A stretch of 64,000 nt of DNA, from the NCBI GenBank assembly GCA_019059635.1, contig JAGVRJ010000012.1, positions 1,521,809 to 1,585,808 of the forward strand. Reading direction: 5' to 3'. The position numbers and the translations under genes are program-made. The notes under the pieces were generated by a model that ran no database searches, was not told where the DNA came from, and saw only the letters and a list, made by a program, of their open reading frames with translations. This document shows, one piece after another, positions 53,021-62,401 of the stretch (the stretch's first letter is position 1; each line of letters begins with the position of its first letter). The DNA is from Proales similis (Eukaryota; Rotifera; Eurotatoria; Ploima; Proalidae).

Positions 53021-54090
53021 TTATTTTGCATCAATCCTTATGCTTCTCTTCAAATGATTTAATTTTCGAAAATTTCCAATCAAACAATTTCTAAAAGTTT
53101 GATTATAGACATAATAAAAGACAATATTAAAAGAATAGGAAAGATAAAATGTAAAGTGAATGTAGCCAGCGAGCACGCAGTTGAATCCCGCATCTTGCTG
53201 TTTTGCAAATATTTCAAATAGAGCCGTGGGCAGATGACCGATTATGAATATTACGGAGCATGACGAAGCCATCATTATCGAGTTTCGTTTGGCTTTTATT
53301 GATCGAGGACTTACAGAAAGTAATCTACGAGTTCTGGTCAAACCAAGAGTGGATTTCCTTTCCAGAGCGCGTTTTAGTAAGACAAATACGATAGTATTGA
53401 GTATCAAGTTGAAAAGGGGGCACGCAATATCTCGAAATACCGAAAATGCAATCAAAGTAAGTTTTTCTTGCGATAGCCTAATATAGTAGGTTTTATGCAG
53501 ATCGAAAGACAATGTTGAGTTTTTGTCATCATTCGTCTTTGTTGTTGAGACAAAAGCTCCTAAATTAATAGAGAGAAGTACAGGTACACAAATCACAGCA
53601 CATGTGATGAATAGCAAAGGTGCAATCACGCGGAAGTAACGTTTATCAATGATGATTGTTAATTTAAAGCCCATCACTACTTTAGTTACAACTTACAACA
53701 GTTCAGAAGCGCCATATACTCGACTGCGAATGAAAATATTTCCAACACTTCCTCTCCATATTTGCTCAGGCGTAGCAGCCATATTCGAAATTCAGAAGAA
53801 TAGCCTGTTGAATGATAGAAAAAAAGGGGAGTGAGCAGATTGAGAGCCAGTTGAGCTGCGTCTACGACTGATTTAATCAAAAGCCATTGAAACATCACTT
53901 TCATGTGTTTGGTTTTGATAATTATTTGAATAAAGATAATAACTGTGAATACATTCGCCAAGAAGCCTATGGTGCAGACTATTGGTACTATGTACTTTTC
54001 GGTAACTGAGTATTCGCTGCACTTTGAACTTAATGTCTGAAGGGCTGCTTCTGTGCTATTGTTCGGCCAGCTTTTCTCTCTTAAATACAT
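53021..54090 (-). CDS. seven-transmembrane receptor (orphan GPCR 2)
   Basis: Exon 1 is 54090-53697 (ATG at MYLREKSW, with N-glycosylation sites NNS in the ectodomain) and covers TM1-TM3. Exon 2 from 53676 to 53021 covers TM4-TM7. They join in phase only if the 20 bases 53696-53677, which begin GTAAGT and end TAG, are removed. The join then aligns without a gap to GPCR 1. TM7 ends SYSFNIVFYYVYNQTFR, close to the class A NPxxY-helix 8 pattern. A cysteine pair is possible (SSKCSEY and GFNC). The ligand is unknown. Confidence 0.72.
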
Positions 54091-54309
54091 CACAAAATTC
54101 AATATAAGCTATGTTTTGCTCTTCGGTAAATCTTTTCATTTTTCGACTTGGTGTTTTCTCTCCAAACACCAATAAATCAAGAATTATGGATCTCAATTGA
54201 TTACTCAAGTTTTATTTACAACAAAGTTTTAAATTGAGAACGCACCAAGAGAGGAAATGTCAAATAACCTTTAGACGTCTCGCCGATTTAAAAAATTGCC
54301 TCTCGAAGA

Positions 54310-55616
54310 CTAAGTATTCTTCTTGCTGGGCAAGATTTTCTCCTTGCAACGCATGCTGCAAAATAGTACATTTCTCTTAAGCATAAAATGACAATAAAGC
54401 AAGCTTTTACGACAGTTCTCGCATCTAAAGCACTTCTCACATGCATGCCAATTAACTTTTTCGAACGAAAGCCATAAAGCATTAGATTGGATGCCCTCCT
54501 GGCATGTCTGGCAGATCTACAAAGAAATCAAATCGTTAGAATCGGGAAATCGCTACCCTGAATAAAAGTTAGCTTACTTTCTGAAAAAGCCTTTCATAAC
54601 AACATACACAATAGGGCTTAGTATCCTGAATAAGATACTGTTTTTTAGCCAGTGGTGACTCGCATTCCCAGCAAATGAAATGCTCAGTATGCCATAATCG
54701 CTTTTCAGCAGAAACGTATTCACTATCAACGATGGGCTTGATTGTGGTTAATAAAAAAAAAAAATTAAAAAAGGTTGAATAAACAAAATCTCGGTTGAAT
54801 CGAAATTACCATTTCACATGCAGCACACATAAGAATACTTTGATTAAGTCGTGTTTTAAAATGCTTTTCACACATAACATTTCTGTCATTTTCATAGTAT
54901 TGCAAATCTTCCAAGACTTGATCACAAACGCTGCACTTGAAACATTTAGGGTGCCATCGGGCGTCTTTGTCAATTAAATCCGCAATAATCGCTTGCTCTC
55001 CTTCTTCGAATATTTCACCGCATTCAAAACAAGGAACCTTTTTTAATTTTCAATAAGCTCTATAACTCGCTATTTGAAATTTACTTTACTTTTTCGATTT
55101 CTACTGATTTAAAATATCCTGGTAAAGACCTATCATCAGCCGCCTGCAAAGTAATGCTGCTTGATTGCCGCGGTTTTGCTGAGGGAATCGTTTGATTATC
55201 AACATTTGTGCGATGTGTTTTTGAATCTGATTTATTGAGACCATCGCTCGAACGAGATAACTTGACTGCTTCAAGAATTTTCGGAATTTGCGATGCATGT
55301 TCGACGAAAATTTTCCGCTCCTTTGGACTCACGTGGACCTTCAGTGTTTTAGTAGCGGACATGAGCTGATCTCTCAAGTCCATTGGCTCACTGTTTTCGC
55401 CAAAAGAAAAAGTTCAGAAACTGGATCTTTTCAAATTTGTCTTGTAGTTATTACCTAGGATGCTGCCCTTCGATATCTTGATATGTGTTTGTACTCACAA
55501 CCTTAAAATCAAGTCAAGTGTTATCGTATCAAGCATTTCTATCTTATAAGGGTCTTTCTTTCCAGAAAGATTCATACTTTTCTTTTTGCAAGATTGATCT
55601 GCTTCCTCATTCTCAT
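54310..55616 (-). CDS. triple-LIM protein related to testin/prickle, no PET domain seen
   Basis: Exons join in phase: 55616-~55578 (MRMRKQINLAKRK), ~55500-55456, ~55395-55083, ~55034-54811, ~54741-54575 and ~54516-54310. The C-terminal half holds three zinc-binding LIM domains: CFECGEIF...WHPKCFKCSVCDQVL; CAACEM...WHTEHFICWECESPL; CQTCQEGI...WHACEKCFRCENCRKSLL...CSMRCKEK. The spacing and terminal CSxxC pattern match the testin/prickle/LMCD1 group. Those proteins carry a PET domain before the LIMs; here the N-terminal ~130 residues are basic and Ser-rich with no PET signature. By family knowledge it would act in cytoskeletal or polarity complexes. The first exon is the least certain part. Confidence 0.75.
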
Positions 55617-56076
55617 GATTAGTTTTGATAATAAATTTTTTAAATCCTTTATGTTGAAATTAAGCGTTAGTTAGTTGGATTTTCAATTCAGAAGCTATGG
55701 CCGTCACTAGGTACAAAATTAGTTCACGATTGCCCGCAATTTTCACCTTTTGGCTGCATCAAAATTATAGCAATCTTGGTTATGTGCTCAAATGACGAGT
55801 GCAAGTAAATTTCTTTTTCATAATTTATGGTCAAGTTATCCTAAAATTGGACCTCAGCCCCAATCTCTTCTAAAAACCCCACTCATAATACACTCGACTA
55901 GACCAACTCTAATGCACGCTTTATCGCTTGCTCACACCATTCAGATTTTTCATCGAGTGAACACAAATTATCAAGTGAATGATTTTTAGGCCCTTGTTAT
56001 AAGCCTATCAAGGAGAAAAAGATGATGGGCAATTTTTTGTTTATCAATAAAATATGATTTTTACAGAAAAACTGCC

Positions 56077-56559
56077 CTAAATGTCTATAATAACATATAA
56101 ATCATTTGTAGTTTTCTCACAATGGACTTGCATATTTGAATAAGTAATGGCCTTAACTTCCGTTCCTTGAGGATGCTTGTCCAAAGAAAATTGCTCTCCG
56201 TAGCCAAAAGCTTTGATATATTTGTTTTCCAAGTCAAATGTTTCGATGGAAATCTTTCGGGCGATGAAAAACGGCTCTGCAGAAAATAGGAAAAGCCACT
56301 CGTCTAGCCATCGAAAAAGTAGATTGAGAACATCGTCTTCCGGCTCTAAGCGTATTTCAAGTTCTTGTTTCACCTTCATATCAACTGTTTCAATTTCAGT
56401 CATATAACCGAACATAGCAACTGCAACTTGTTCAAATGCTTCCTTTAAACTTTCACCCCATGCGTGTAGCTGAACATCTGCAGTATGATCGAGATATTCA
56501 TATTTTTTCTCAGCTACAGACAAACTTTCAAACTCAGGATCGCTTTGTTCAGCGGACAT
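56077..56559 (-). CDS. ZBTB8OS: archease, RtcB tRNA-ligase cofactor
   Basis: 160 residues, one exon, full length. KYEYLDHTADVQLHAWGESLKEAFEQ at the N-terminus, FLFSAEPFFIARK in the middle and KHPQGTEVKAITYSNMQV...YVIIDI at the end are the archease signature, including the Asp of DHTAD and the terminal Asp that bind metal. Archease activates the RtcB-type RNA ligase in tRNA splicing and XBP1 splicing. The ATG at 56559 is ten codons before the conserved domain. Confidence 0.97.
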   Translation of the reverse strand: MSAEQSDPEFESLSVAEKKYEYLDHTADVQLHAWGESLKEAFEQVAVAMFGYMTEIETVDMKVKQELEIRLEPEDDVLNLLFRWLDEWLFLFSAEPFFIARKISIETFDLENKYIKAFGYGEQFSLDKHPQGTEVKAITYSNMQVHCEKTTNDLYVIIDI

Positions 56560-56656
56560 CGAAACGACTTGCTTGATTTATTGCTATTTAAAGACTATCT
56601 AAACCAAAAATTACGATGAAAGAAAATGGCCGGACACAGATAATGAAATTAAACAT

Positions 56657-56971
56657 TCATTTCGACCGCAACAATTCTTTTTCCCTTCGCTGCTGTTCGG
56701 CCAACAGCTCAGCTTCTTTTTGTTTCAGCTCCATCGCTTCCTCAGCTTTAGTACGATATTTTTCAATCAGCATAGGAACTCCCTCTGCATTAATTTTCAT
56801 GCTTCAATCAAGTGAATGCAAAGAGTAAATTAAATACTAAAATGACTTACCTTTTTTAAAAAGATAAGCATTATATCCTACTAGGCCAGCAGTGACTATG
56901 GCTGTAGCTAAGAAAGAAATAACAGTGAATTTATGAAGCTTATCATAAATAACCGCTTTTCGAGGCAGCAT
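56657..56971 (-). CDS. small single-pass membrane protein
   Basis: Two exons (56971-~56850 and ~56786-56657) join in phase if the acceptor TTAATGCAG is used, giving about 82 residues. MLPRKAVIYDKLHKF precedes one transmembrane helix (TVISFLATAIVTAGLVGYNAYLF), then a charged helix (KYRTKAEEAMELKQKEAELL). The size and layout resemble small mitochondrial inner-membrane assembly factors. I do not recognise the family. It is divergent from the PRELI gene (362 bp between starts). Confidence 0.6.
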
Positions 56972-57332
56972 CTAAACAAAAGAAAGTTTTTAAAAAATCT
57001 TCGGTCAAACAAATTTAGTCTCAAACAAAGTGTTTCAAAAAAAATTTTCTAATTCAATGCATGATTTCATCACCCTAGTCTAAGACAACCAGGCGAAGCA
57101 TCACACCAAATTATGCTCAAATCTGTGGAAAGCGTTGCAAGCTTTAGATACACGAAAAGCCGCGCAAGCTTTCGTCGATTTAATTCTGCATAATGCCGTG
57201 CATGTGTTCTAATAAAAGCTTAGTAGCGTAACTTCAAGTTTAAAATGCATTGTTGCCCTTTACACACCCAGAATGAAAACTTTTTGTTGAATATAAAGGA
57301 AATGTTGTTTTTTTTTCAGATATCGCTCGGGA

Positions 57333-57930
57333 ATGGTCAAAGAATATTCGGGAACATTCTCATTTCCATACCGTTGGGAACATGTTATAGCTGGCTTTTG
57401 GATAAAGTATCCAAACCCATTCAGCAAGCATGTTATATCTGAGGATGTTATAAGCAGGCAAATGACTAATGAAAAGATCCTTATTACCAGACGTCTTATT
57501 GTCAAAGAGAGAAACTTTAGCATGCCCAAATGGACTGGTAGATTCGGCGATTTCAAACACGTTTACGTTATTGAGGAAACTCATTGCGACCCTTTTAAAA
57601 AAACTCTGACCACCTACACCAGAAACTTTTCTCTTACCTCATTTTTGGTAAAAACTAGATATAGAAAAAGTTATCCAAATTGCTTTTTTATTTTTTTTTA
57701 TCAACAAGAACATTGTAGAAAAATGCATCTACACAATGGACCCTGAAAATCCGGAGTTGACGGTGTGCAAAAAGCAGGCTCATATTTATTCTCCATTGTT
57801 TATGGCTGGGAATGCTGTGGAGCAATTTGGACTAAACCGATTCAAAAGGAATGCGGAAAAGGCAAGCCAAGGGCTACTTTATATTCTTGAAAAACTTCGT
57901 GATATCAAAAAACTCAGAGGCTACAGTTAG
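57333..57930 (+). CDS. PRELID1: PRELI-domain mitochondrial lipid transfer protein
   Basis: Two exons, 57333-57647 and 57709-57930, join in phase across a 61-nt intron, giving 178 residues. The PRELI/MSF1 domain fills the protein: YRWEHVIAGFWIKYPNPFSKHVISEDV, RRLIVKERNFSMPKW, YVIEETHCDPFKKTLTTYTRN and, in exon 2, EQFGLNRFKRNAEKASQGLLYIL. This is the PRELID1/Ups1 type, which carries phosphatidic acid across the intermembrane space with TRIAP1. The start was chosen because it is the family's usual first Met (MVK). Confidence 0.92.
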
Positions 57931-58066
57931 ACTGGTTTTTAGTGATAAATTTTTCTTCTTATGCATTTTTTATTCAATTTAAAAATCACAAAAAACTAAC
58001 ACGAGAAAACTTTTCTGCTATCTCTTAATAAGACTGTAAAGGTATTTTGGCGATTTTCAAGATATT

Positions 58067-58997
58067 TCAGTTGTACAATTCAATAATGAAAATCTCCCTG
58101 CATTTTTGTGTTTGGCTCTTTAGTGTTGAGCTGCAATAATCCGCCATTTTCCAGTCTATTTGAAATTTATCCAACAGGAATGAAAGCTTCAGAAAGTCTT
58201 TATGGCTGAAAATAATAATTCTCAATTTTGCCCTAAAATTGCAATCTGGAAAGGATTTTATCTACCTTCTGAGTTCGTAGCTTGTAAAAAACTTCATCTT
58301 GGCTGTTTTTAGCTTAAAGAGTAAACTAACTGTAAATAGCAAAGATTCAAACACTATAGAATTATTTACGTTAAGAGAATTGTTCTTATGGAGAGGATGA
58401 GAGAATTATGCACATTACATCTAGCTTCAAAAAATACATCTGATCCAATAATTAGATTGACTGGAACAAAACAAGATATATCTTCAATCTTTTCTGGCTG
58501 CCCCCACGATAAATTTGTAACAAGGATTTTGTCTGTTGATTGACAATTTCGCTTAATGTTCAAATTAAGCAGTTCACGTAACTTAGAATTCCTATTTAGG
58601 TCATCGGTGATTGTTATATGGACTGCTTTTCCGAACTTATGTATAAGAATTGAAGGCAAAGCGGTTCCTGAGCCAAGCTTAAATTATAAGCTTTTAAGTT
58701 TAAGAAAACCTAACTATTAATAACCGGCTTACTTCTAGTACATTAATATTTTGGTCGTTTATGATACCGTTTCGGCTATCAAGTAGAAAATTTCCCATGG
58801 CCAGACTGCATGGCCAGATAAAATAGGCGTAACTCGAATCTTTTAACTTCAGAATATGATTTTTGCATGAAAGTAATATTTTTTCTCCAAAATACCTCTT
58901 CTATCTGAACAAAATTATTTGAAAAAGTGTTCTGTTTGCATGTTGTAATATCCGAGGTTTCATAAACTTTTTGATGATTAATTAGAAAAATTCTCAT
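58067..58997 (-). CDS. METTL23: METTL23-type methyltransferase
   Basis: Exons on the minus strand: 58997-~58889, ~58840-58734, ~58681-58427, a short exon ~58306-58264 and ~58203-58067, with introns of about 50-120 nt. The seven-beta-strand fold shows YAYFIWPCSLAMGNFLL, then LGSGTALPSILIHKFG (SAM-binding motif I split by an intron at L-E/L-G-S-G), LSWGQ and LIIGSDVFFE, all matching METTL23. The C-terminal exon reads HKDFLKLSFLLDKFQIDWKMADYCSS and ends IFIIELYN. Mammalian METTL23 is a histone-arginine methyltransferase in the PRMT-like fold family; the role here is inferred. The middle short exon is the weakest part. Confidence 0.85.
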
Positions 58998-59131
58998 TTA
59001 GAAAAATTCTCAAATCGTAAAATGTTTTATTTTACCCGTTTTATAATGAAATTTTCATTGAGTTCAAAATAAACTTTGCATTTGTAAAGAATTAATTTAT
59101 TAAGATCATTTTAAGTTAAATTACAAAAAAC

Positions 59132-59995
59132 TCAAGAATTTTTCGGCCGCCAATAGATAAAGATGATAAGTGTTATAAAAAAGAATGCAATTGCGTAGAA
59201 TATAACGCCTAATATTAGCGAAGCAACATTCAGCTTCTCAGCACAATTTGAGTATTTTTCAGCCTTGTCAAATTGCTGCTTTGTCCTGAGTTTTTTGGAT
59301 TTATGAGAAAGGTAGGCTGAGAAAAAGCTTAACAGAGGACAGCAACAACAGATCAAGTTTAGCCAAGTCCAAATTAAAGGTTTATGTATCCTATTAGAGG
59401 AGGTTGAATAGCAACAGAAGCAGCTGTAATAAAACTCCGTTATACTTTCGAGAATTCTTCTAAAAAACGAAAATGATTGCCCACTGGCTGAAGGGGTTAG
59501 TGAAGATGCAAATGATAGGTTGTCATTCAAAATATTCAATGCATCATCAACTTTGTATTTGTTATAAACGATTCGCTTGGGAGGGTTTAATATTGGAAAT
59601 TGACTTTCTGGAGAATTGGCTCCTCTTTGATAGCGCTCTTCATACTTTTGATTTGAATTCCTTGAATTACTTTGAGAGAAATTATTATTTAAACATTCAT
59701 CTTTTGAGACTACAATAACTCCTTCTATCTGGACATCTTTAAGGTCGTCATCACTACCATTTTTGCCTTCCAACTCATCTTCAGCTGTCCCAAGGCCGCT
59801 CTCTCCTTCTGACGAACCAGAATCGTATGTGATTTTAAATGAATTCTCATTGTTAAAAACATTATCTATGCGGGTATTCAAGCCAACCGCCGAACATTTT
59901 TGCTCAGCTATATTGACAAGAGTAGGCGTCTTTGACTGAATTTTATAATGTGTACCCATAGTTATACCAGCCGTGCTATTATTTATTTCTTCCAT
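59132..59995 (-). CDS. CD225/dispanin-domain membrane protein
   Basis: 287 residues, one exon. The N-terminal ~200 residues are acidic, Asn/Ser-rich and probably cytoplasmic and disordered. The C-terminus carries a dispanin (CD225) module: PLIWTWLNLICCCCPLLSFFSAYL with the cysteine cluster, a loop with AEKYSNCAEKLN, then the second membrane helix LILGVIFYAIAFFFITLIIF. The same layout occurs in IFITM/PRRT/TMEM233-type proteins, which act in membrane trafficking and fusion control. The exact subfamily is not clear. ATG 59995 is the only in-frame start. Confidence 0.82.
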   Translation of the reverse strand: MEEINNSTAGITMGTHYKIQSKTPTLVNIAEQKCSAVGLNTRIDNVFNNENSFKITYDSGSSEGESGLGTAEDELEGKNGSDDDLKDVQIEGVIVVSKDECLNNNFSQSNSRNSNQKYEERYQRGANSPESQFPILNPPKRIVYNKYKVDDALNILNDNLSFASSLTPSASGQSFSFFRRILESITEFYYSCFCCYSTSSNRIHKPLIWTWLNLICCCCPLLSFFSAYLSHKSKKLRTKQQFDKAEKYSNCAEKLNVASLILGVIFYAIAFFFITLIIFIYWRPKNS

Positions 59996-60734
59996 TGTTA
60001 CTTTTTTTCCGGGTTTCCCGCATGTTATGTCTAGAAATTGAGAGAAATTGCTTCTAAAAATTACATGTAAATATCGAAATGAAGCATGCTTTTAAAAAAC
60101 TTAATATATTGTTATAGGCGTAATTTGCGTATACGTGTCTAATCCTCAAGGCCAAAGATTCAATAAGAAATGGCAAAATAATCTCGAAGGAGGGAATTAA
60201 ATGCCGAGTTACTTATATTTAAAGATATTGTCGTTTAAGCAGTATATAACTTTTTGCGGTTTTTAAAAATATTGAAATATTTGGATAATATTTTCTTAAG
60301 GACCGTCGTTATAAGATTAATATAAACGTCTAAATCCTTAAGAGAGGAATGTAATAAGAAGTTCTAAATTCTGTGTTAGCCTAAACCCTAATGCTAGCCT
60401 CCATTTTGAATGACCGCTTATTTCAAATTATGAATTCATGCTTATAAATAATTAAGTTCATTGTCCACTCCGTATCAAACTAAACTAAACCTATAGGAAA
60501 AACTAGGCTATTTTTATCCTAGGATTAATATCAGATGAAACGTCATAATTTATTAAAATTTGATTAAGTAAAAACTATCGGTGAGATAGACAACATCTCA
60601 AAAATGACCGACCATAAATCTTGAACGCAAAATCGTGTATAAAGGCGATGTTTTTGCTTTTTTTGAAGCGCAAGGTTGACTCGTTGCCGTTTGCAACTTG
60701 CCTCGGGTTTTAAGGAGCAAAGAAAAAGCCAAAT
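59996..60734. other. AT-rich spacer, no gene seen
   Basis: About 740 bp between the dispanin gene and the repeat block. No coding signature. Confidence 0.4.
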
Positions 60735-60760
60735 AATTAAAAGATGCCGAGAGATGCCGG

Positions 60761-60832
60761 GTTACCTGCGCGCTTCACGCGAAGGTTACCTGCGCGCTTC
60801 ACGCGAAGGTTACCTGCGCGCTTCACGCGAAG
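60761..60832 (+). repeat. 24-bp tandem repeat, three exact copies
   Basis: Three back-to-back identical copies of a 24-bp GC-rich unit beginning GTTACCTGCGCGCTTCACGC at 60761, 60785 and 60809. The GC content is far above the flanks. Confidence 0.95.
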
Positions 60833-60852
60833 GTGTTAGAGGTACCCCTGGT

Positions 60853-60896
60853 GTCCGTCCGTCCGTCCGTCCATCCGTCCGTCCGTCCGTCTGTCC
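60853..60896 (+). repeat. GTCC tetranucleotide microsatellite
   Basis: About eleven GTCC units with two point changes (one CATCC, one CTGTCC). The following sequence (GATAACTCGCGAACGCAAAG) has the look of a dispersed transposable-element fragment. Confidence 0.9.
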
Positions 60897-61225
60897 AGAC
60901 GATAACTCGCGAACGCAAAGTCGGATGAAAATGAAACTTTGGCAATCGAGTAGAATCGAGTTTCCGCACTTGCTGCCAAAATTTGAGCCAAATCGGAGCA
61001 TGTTGAGTTTTGGCCCATTTTGGCGGTCAGGGTTCGAATCCCGGGGCGGCAAAATCGCACAACTTTTTTTTGGAGCATCAGAAGCTCACCAAATTTTGAG
61101 GGTGTTGTTGTTAGTGCAAAATATAAACACATGCAAAAATTTGGCCCAATCGGATCATTTTTGCAATTTTTGAATTTTTGAAGCGCGCAGTGCTGAAAAC
61201 AAAAGTTTTTTAAAAAGATAGAGTA

Positions 61226-61507
61226 GACCATGCTCTACAAGATAAAGTTGGCAAAAAGAGTGCCAAACGATGCCGAAAAGTGCCGTCCGAGAAAAACTTA
61301 GGTCCACGGCCAAGGGACTAAATCCAAAAACTTCTGTCGAGGATAACTCGGCTATTTTTTGTGCCAGCGAGCTGAAACTTGTTTTAATAATAAAAGAGAC
61401 CATGCTCTACAAGACAGAGTTGGTAAAAAGATTGCCAAACGATGCCGAAAAGTGCCGTCCGAGAAAAACTTAGGTCCACGGCCAAGGGACTTAATCCAGA
61501 AACTTCG
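61226..61507 (+). repeat. direct repeat, two diverged copies of ~110 bp
   Basis: 61226-61335 and 61398-61507 are related copies offset by 172 bp (shared runs include CCGAGAAAAACTTAGGTCCA and CCAAACGATGCCGAAAAGTG). They abut the retrotransposon LTR and are probably part of an older repeat. Confidence 0.85.
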
Positions 61508-61531
61508 GTCTGTTAGCCGAGAGAAAGTCGG

Positions 61532-61868
61532 TGTAGGATTTTACAATTTTATTTTCGATTTAACTAAGAATTGTAGAACTCGAGTCCTTCGCCGAAGCGG
61601 GACTCTATATAAAGTATTCCACCAAATAAATTTAAAACATTAACAATGATTTTAATTATTTAATTATTGAATCAAATGAATGGCAACAATGGTTGGGATG
61701 GGGAATCGGACTTAGGGAAAACATTAGCCGAGCACTGTGGCGAGGCCCAATGTCGACTCTATCTGGAATACATTAAATGATCGAGGGTGGACAATAATAA
61801 TGTGCGGATGGTGGGGTAATTACGAAATAACAAGAGCGACTTAGCTGTATAGGACTTGCTCCGTGACA
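61532..61868 (-). repeat. 3' LTR of a retrotransposon (inferred)
   Basis: On the minus strand this 337-bp block starts TGTCACGG and ends CCTACA, the usual TG...CA type ends with inverted TGT/ACA. It is immediately preceded by a polypurine tract. Inside are a TATA-like TTTATATAG (61605-61613) and an AATAAA (61548-61553). The partner 5' LTR would lie beyond the right edge, so the ends cannot be verified by comparison. Confidence 0.65.
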
Positions 61869-61884
61869 AGTCCCCCCCTCCGAC
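61869..61884 (-). other. polypurine tract of the retrotransposon
   Basis: Minus strand GTCGGAGGGGGGGACT, directly against the LTR start. It would prime plus-strand DNA synthesis. Confidence 0.7.
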
Positions 61885-61903
61885 TGAGGATCGTCCACGG
61901 TCC

Positions 61904-62335
61904 TTAGGGCTTTGGCCGACTGAGGTATCGGCAACGGTCCACTCTTTCCCCGTCCTGGGTGACCTCTCCGTCCTCCGTGACCTTTATTTTGGCCACCGTC
62001 CGGTCCGTCCGTCCCTTTTGGACCTGGTCTATAAGGGAATATTTACCCTTGATTTCGGCTTCGCTGAGCCAGATTCCCGCCTCCGGGGGTGTAATTGTTT
62101 CTCCGTTGGCTCTGACTCCGCCGTCCGGTTCGAAGTAGAAGAATTCTTCGGTCATTATAATGTCCTGATCATAAGTGATATATTCCAGCATTGCCACCAG
62201 ATAGAAGTTGACTGATCTTGGGTGAACGATGGCTAGGTAGTCCAGTCGTTCCCAAACCCGGTCTTGCTTTGCTCCCAGTCGATCCATCATCCGTTCCATT
62301 GTCTGCTGGTTGATTTTCTTTTCGTAGGTGTTCAT
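61904..62335 (-). CDS. extra 143-residue ORF between env and the 3' LTR
   Basis: ATG at 62335 to a stop at 61904, 35 bp before the LTR. The product is soluble-looking, acidic, with no membrane segment, and I recognise no family. It starts 2 bp after a run of 25 A residues (minus strand) that separates it from the env stop. Its position matches that of accessory genes downstream of env in some retroelements. It could be expressed by splicing or reinitiation; no signal proves either. Confidence 0.6.
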   Translation of the reverse strand: MNTYEKKINQQTMERMMDRLGAKQDRVWERLDYLAIVHPRSVNFYLVAMLEYITYDQDIIMTEEFFYFEPDGGVRANGETITPPEAGIWLSEAEIKGKYSLIDQVQKGRTDRTVAKIKVTEDGEVTQDGERVDRCRYLSRPKP

Positions 62336-62401
62336 CTTTTTTTTTTTTTTTTTTTTTTTTTAAGATATCCTTAAATATTTGAATGGTTAAGTGAGTTTCT
62401 T

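Noticed and set aside
60853-60896. CRISPR-like or regulatory repeat array
   Set aside because: A simple tetranucleotide microsatellite in a eukaryotic sequence; there are no spacers.
61020-61075. tRNA gene at the GGGTTCGAATCCC motif
   Set aside because: Only the T-arm-like half is present. I could not fold an acceptor stem or find a D-arm or anticodon loop.
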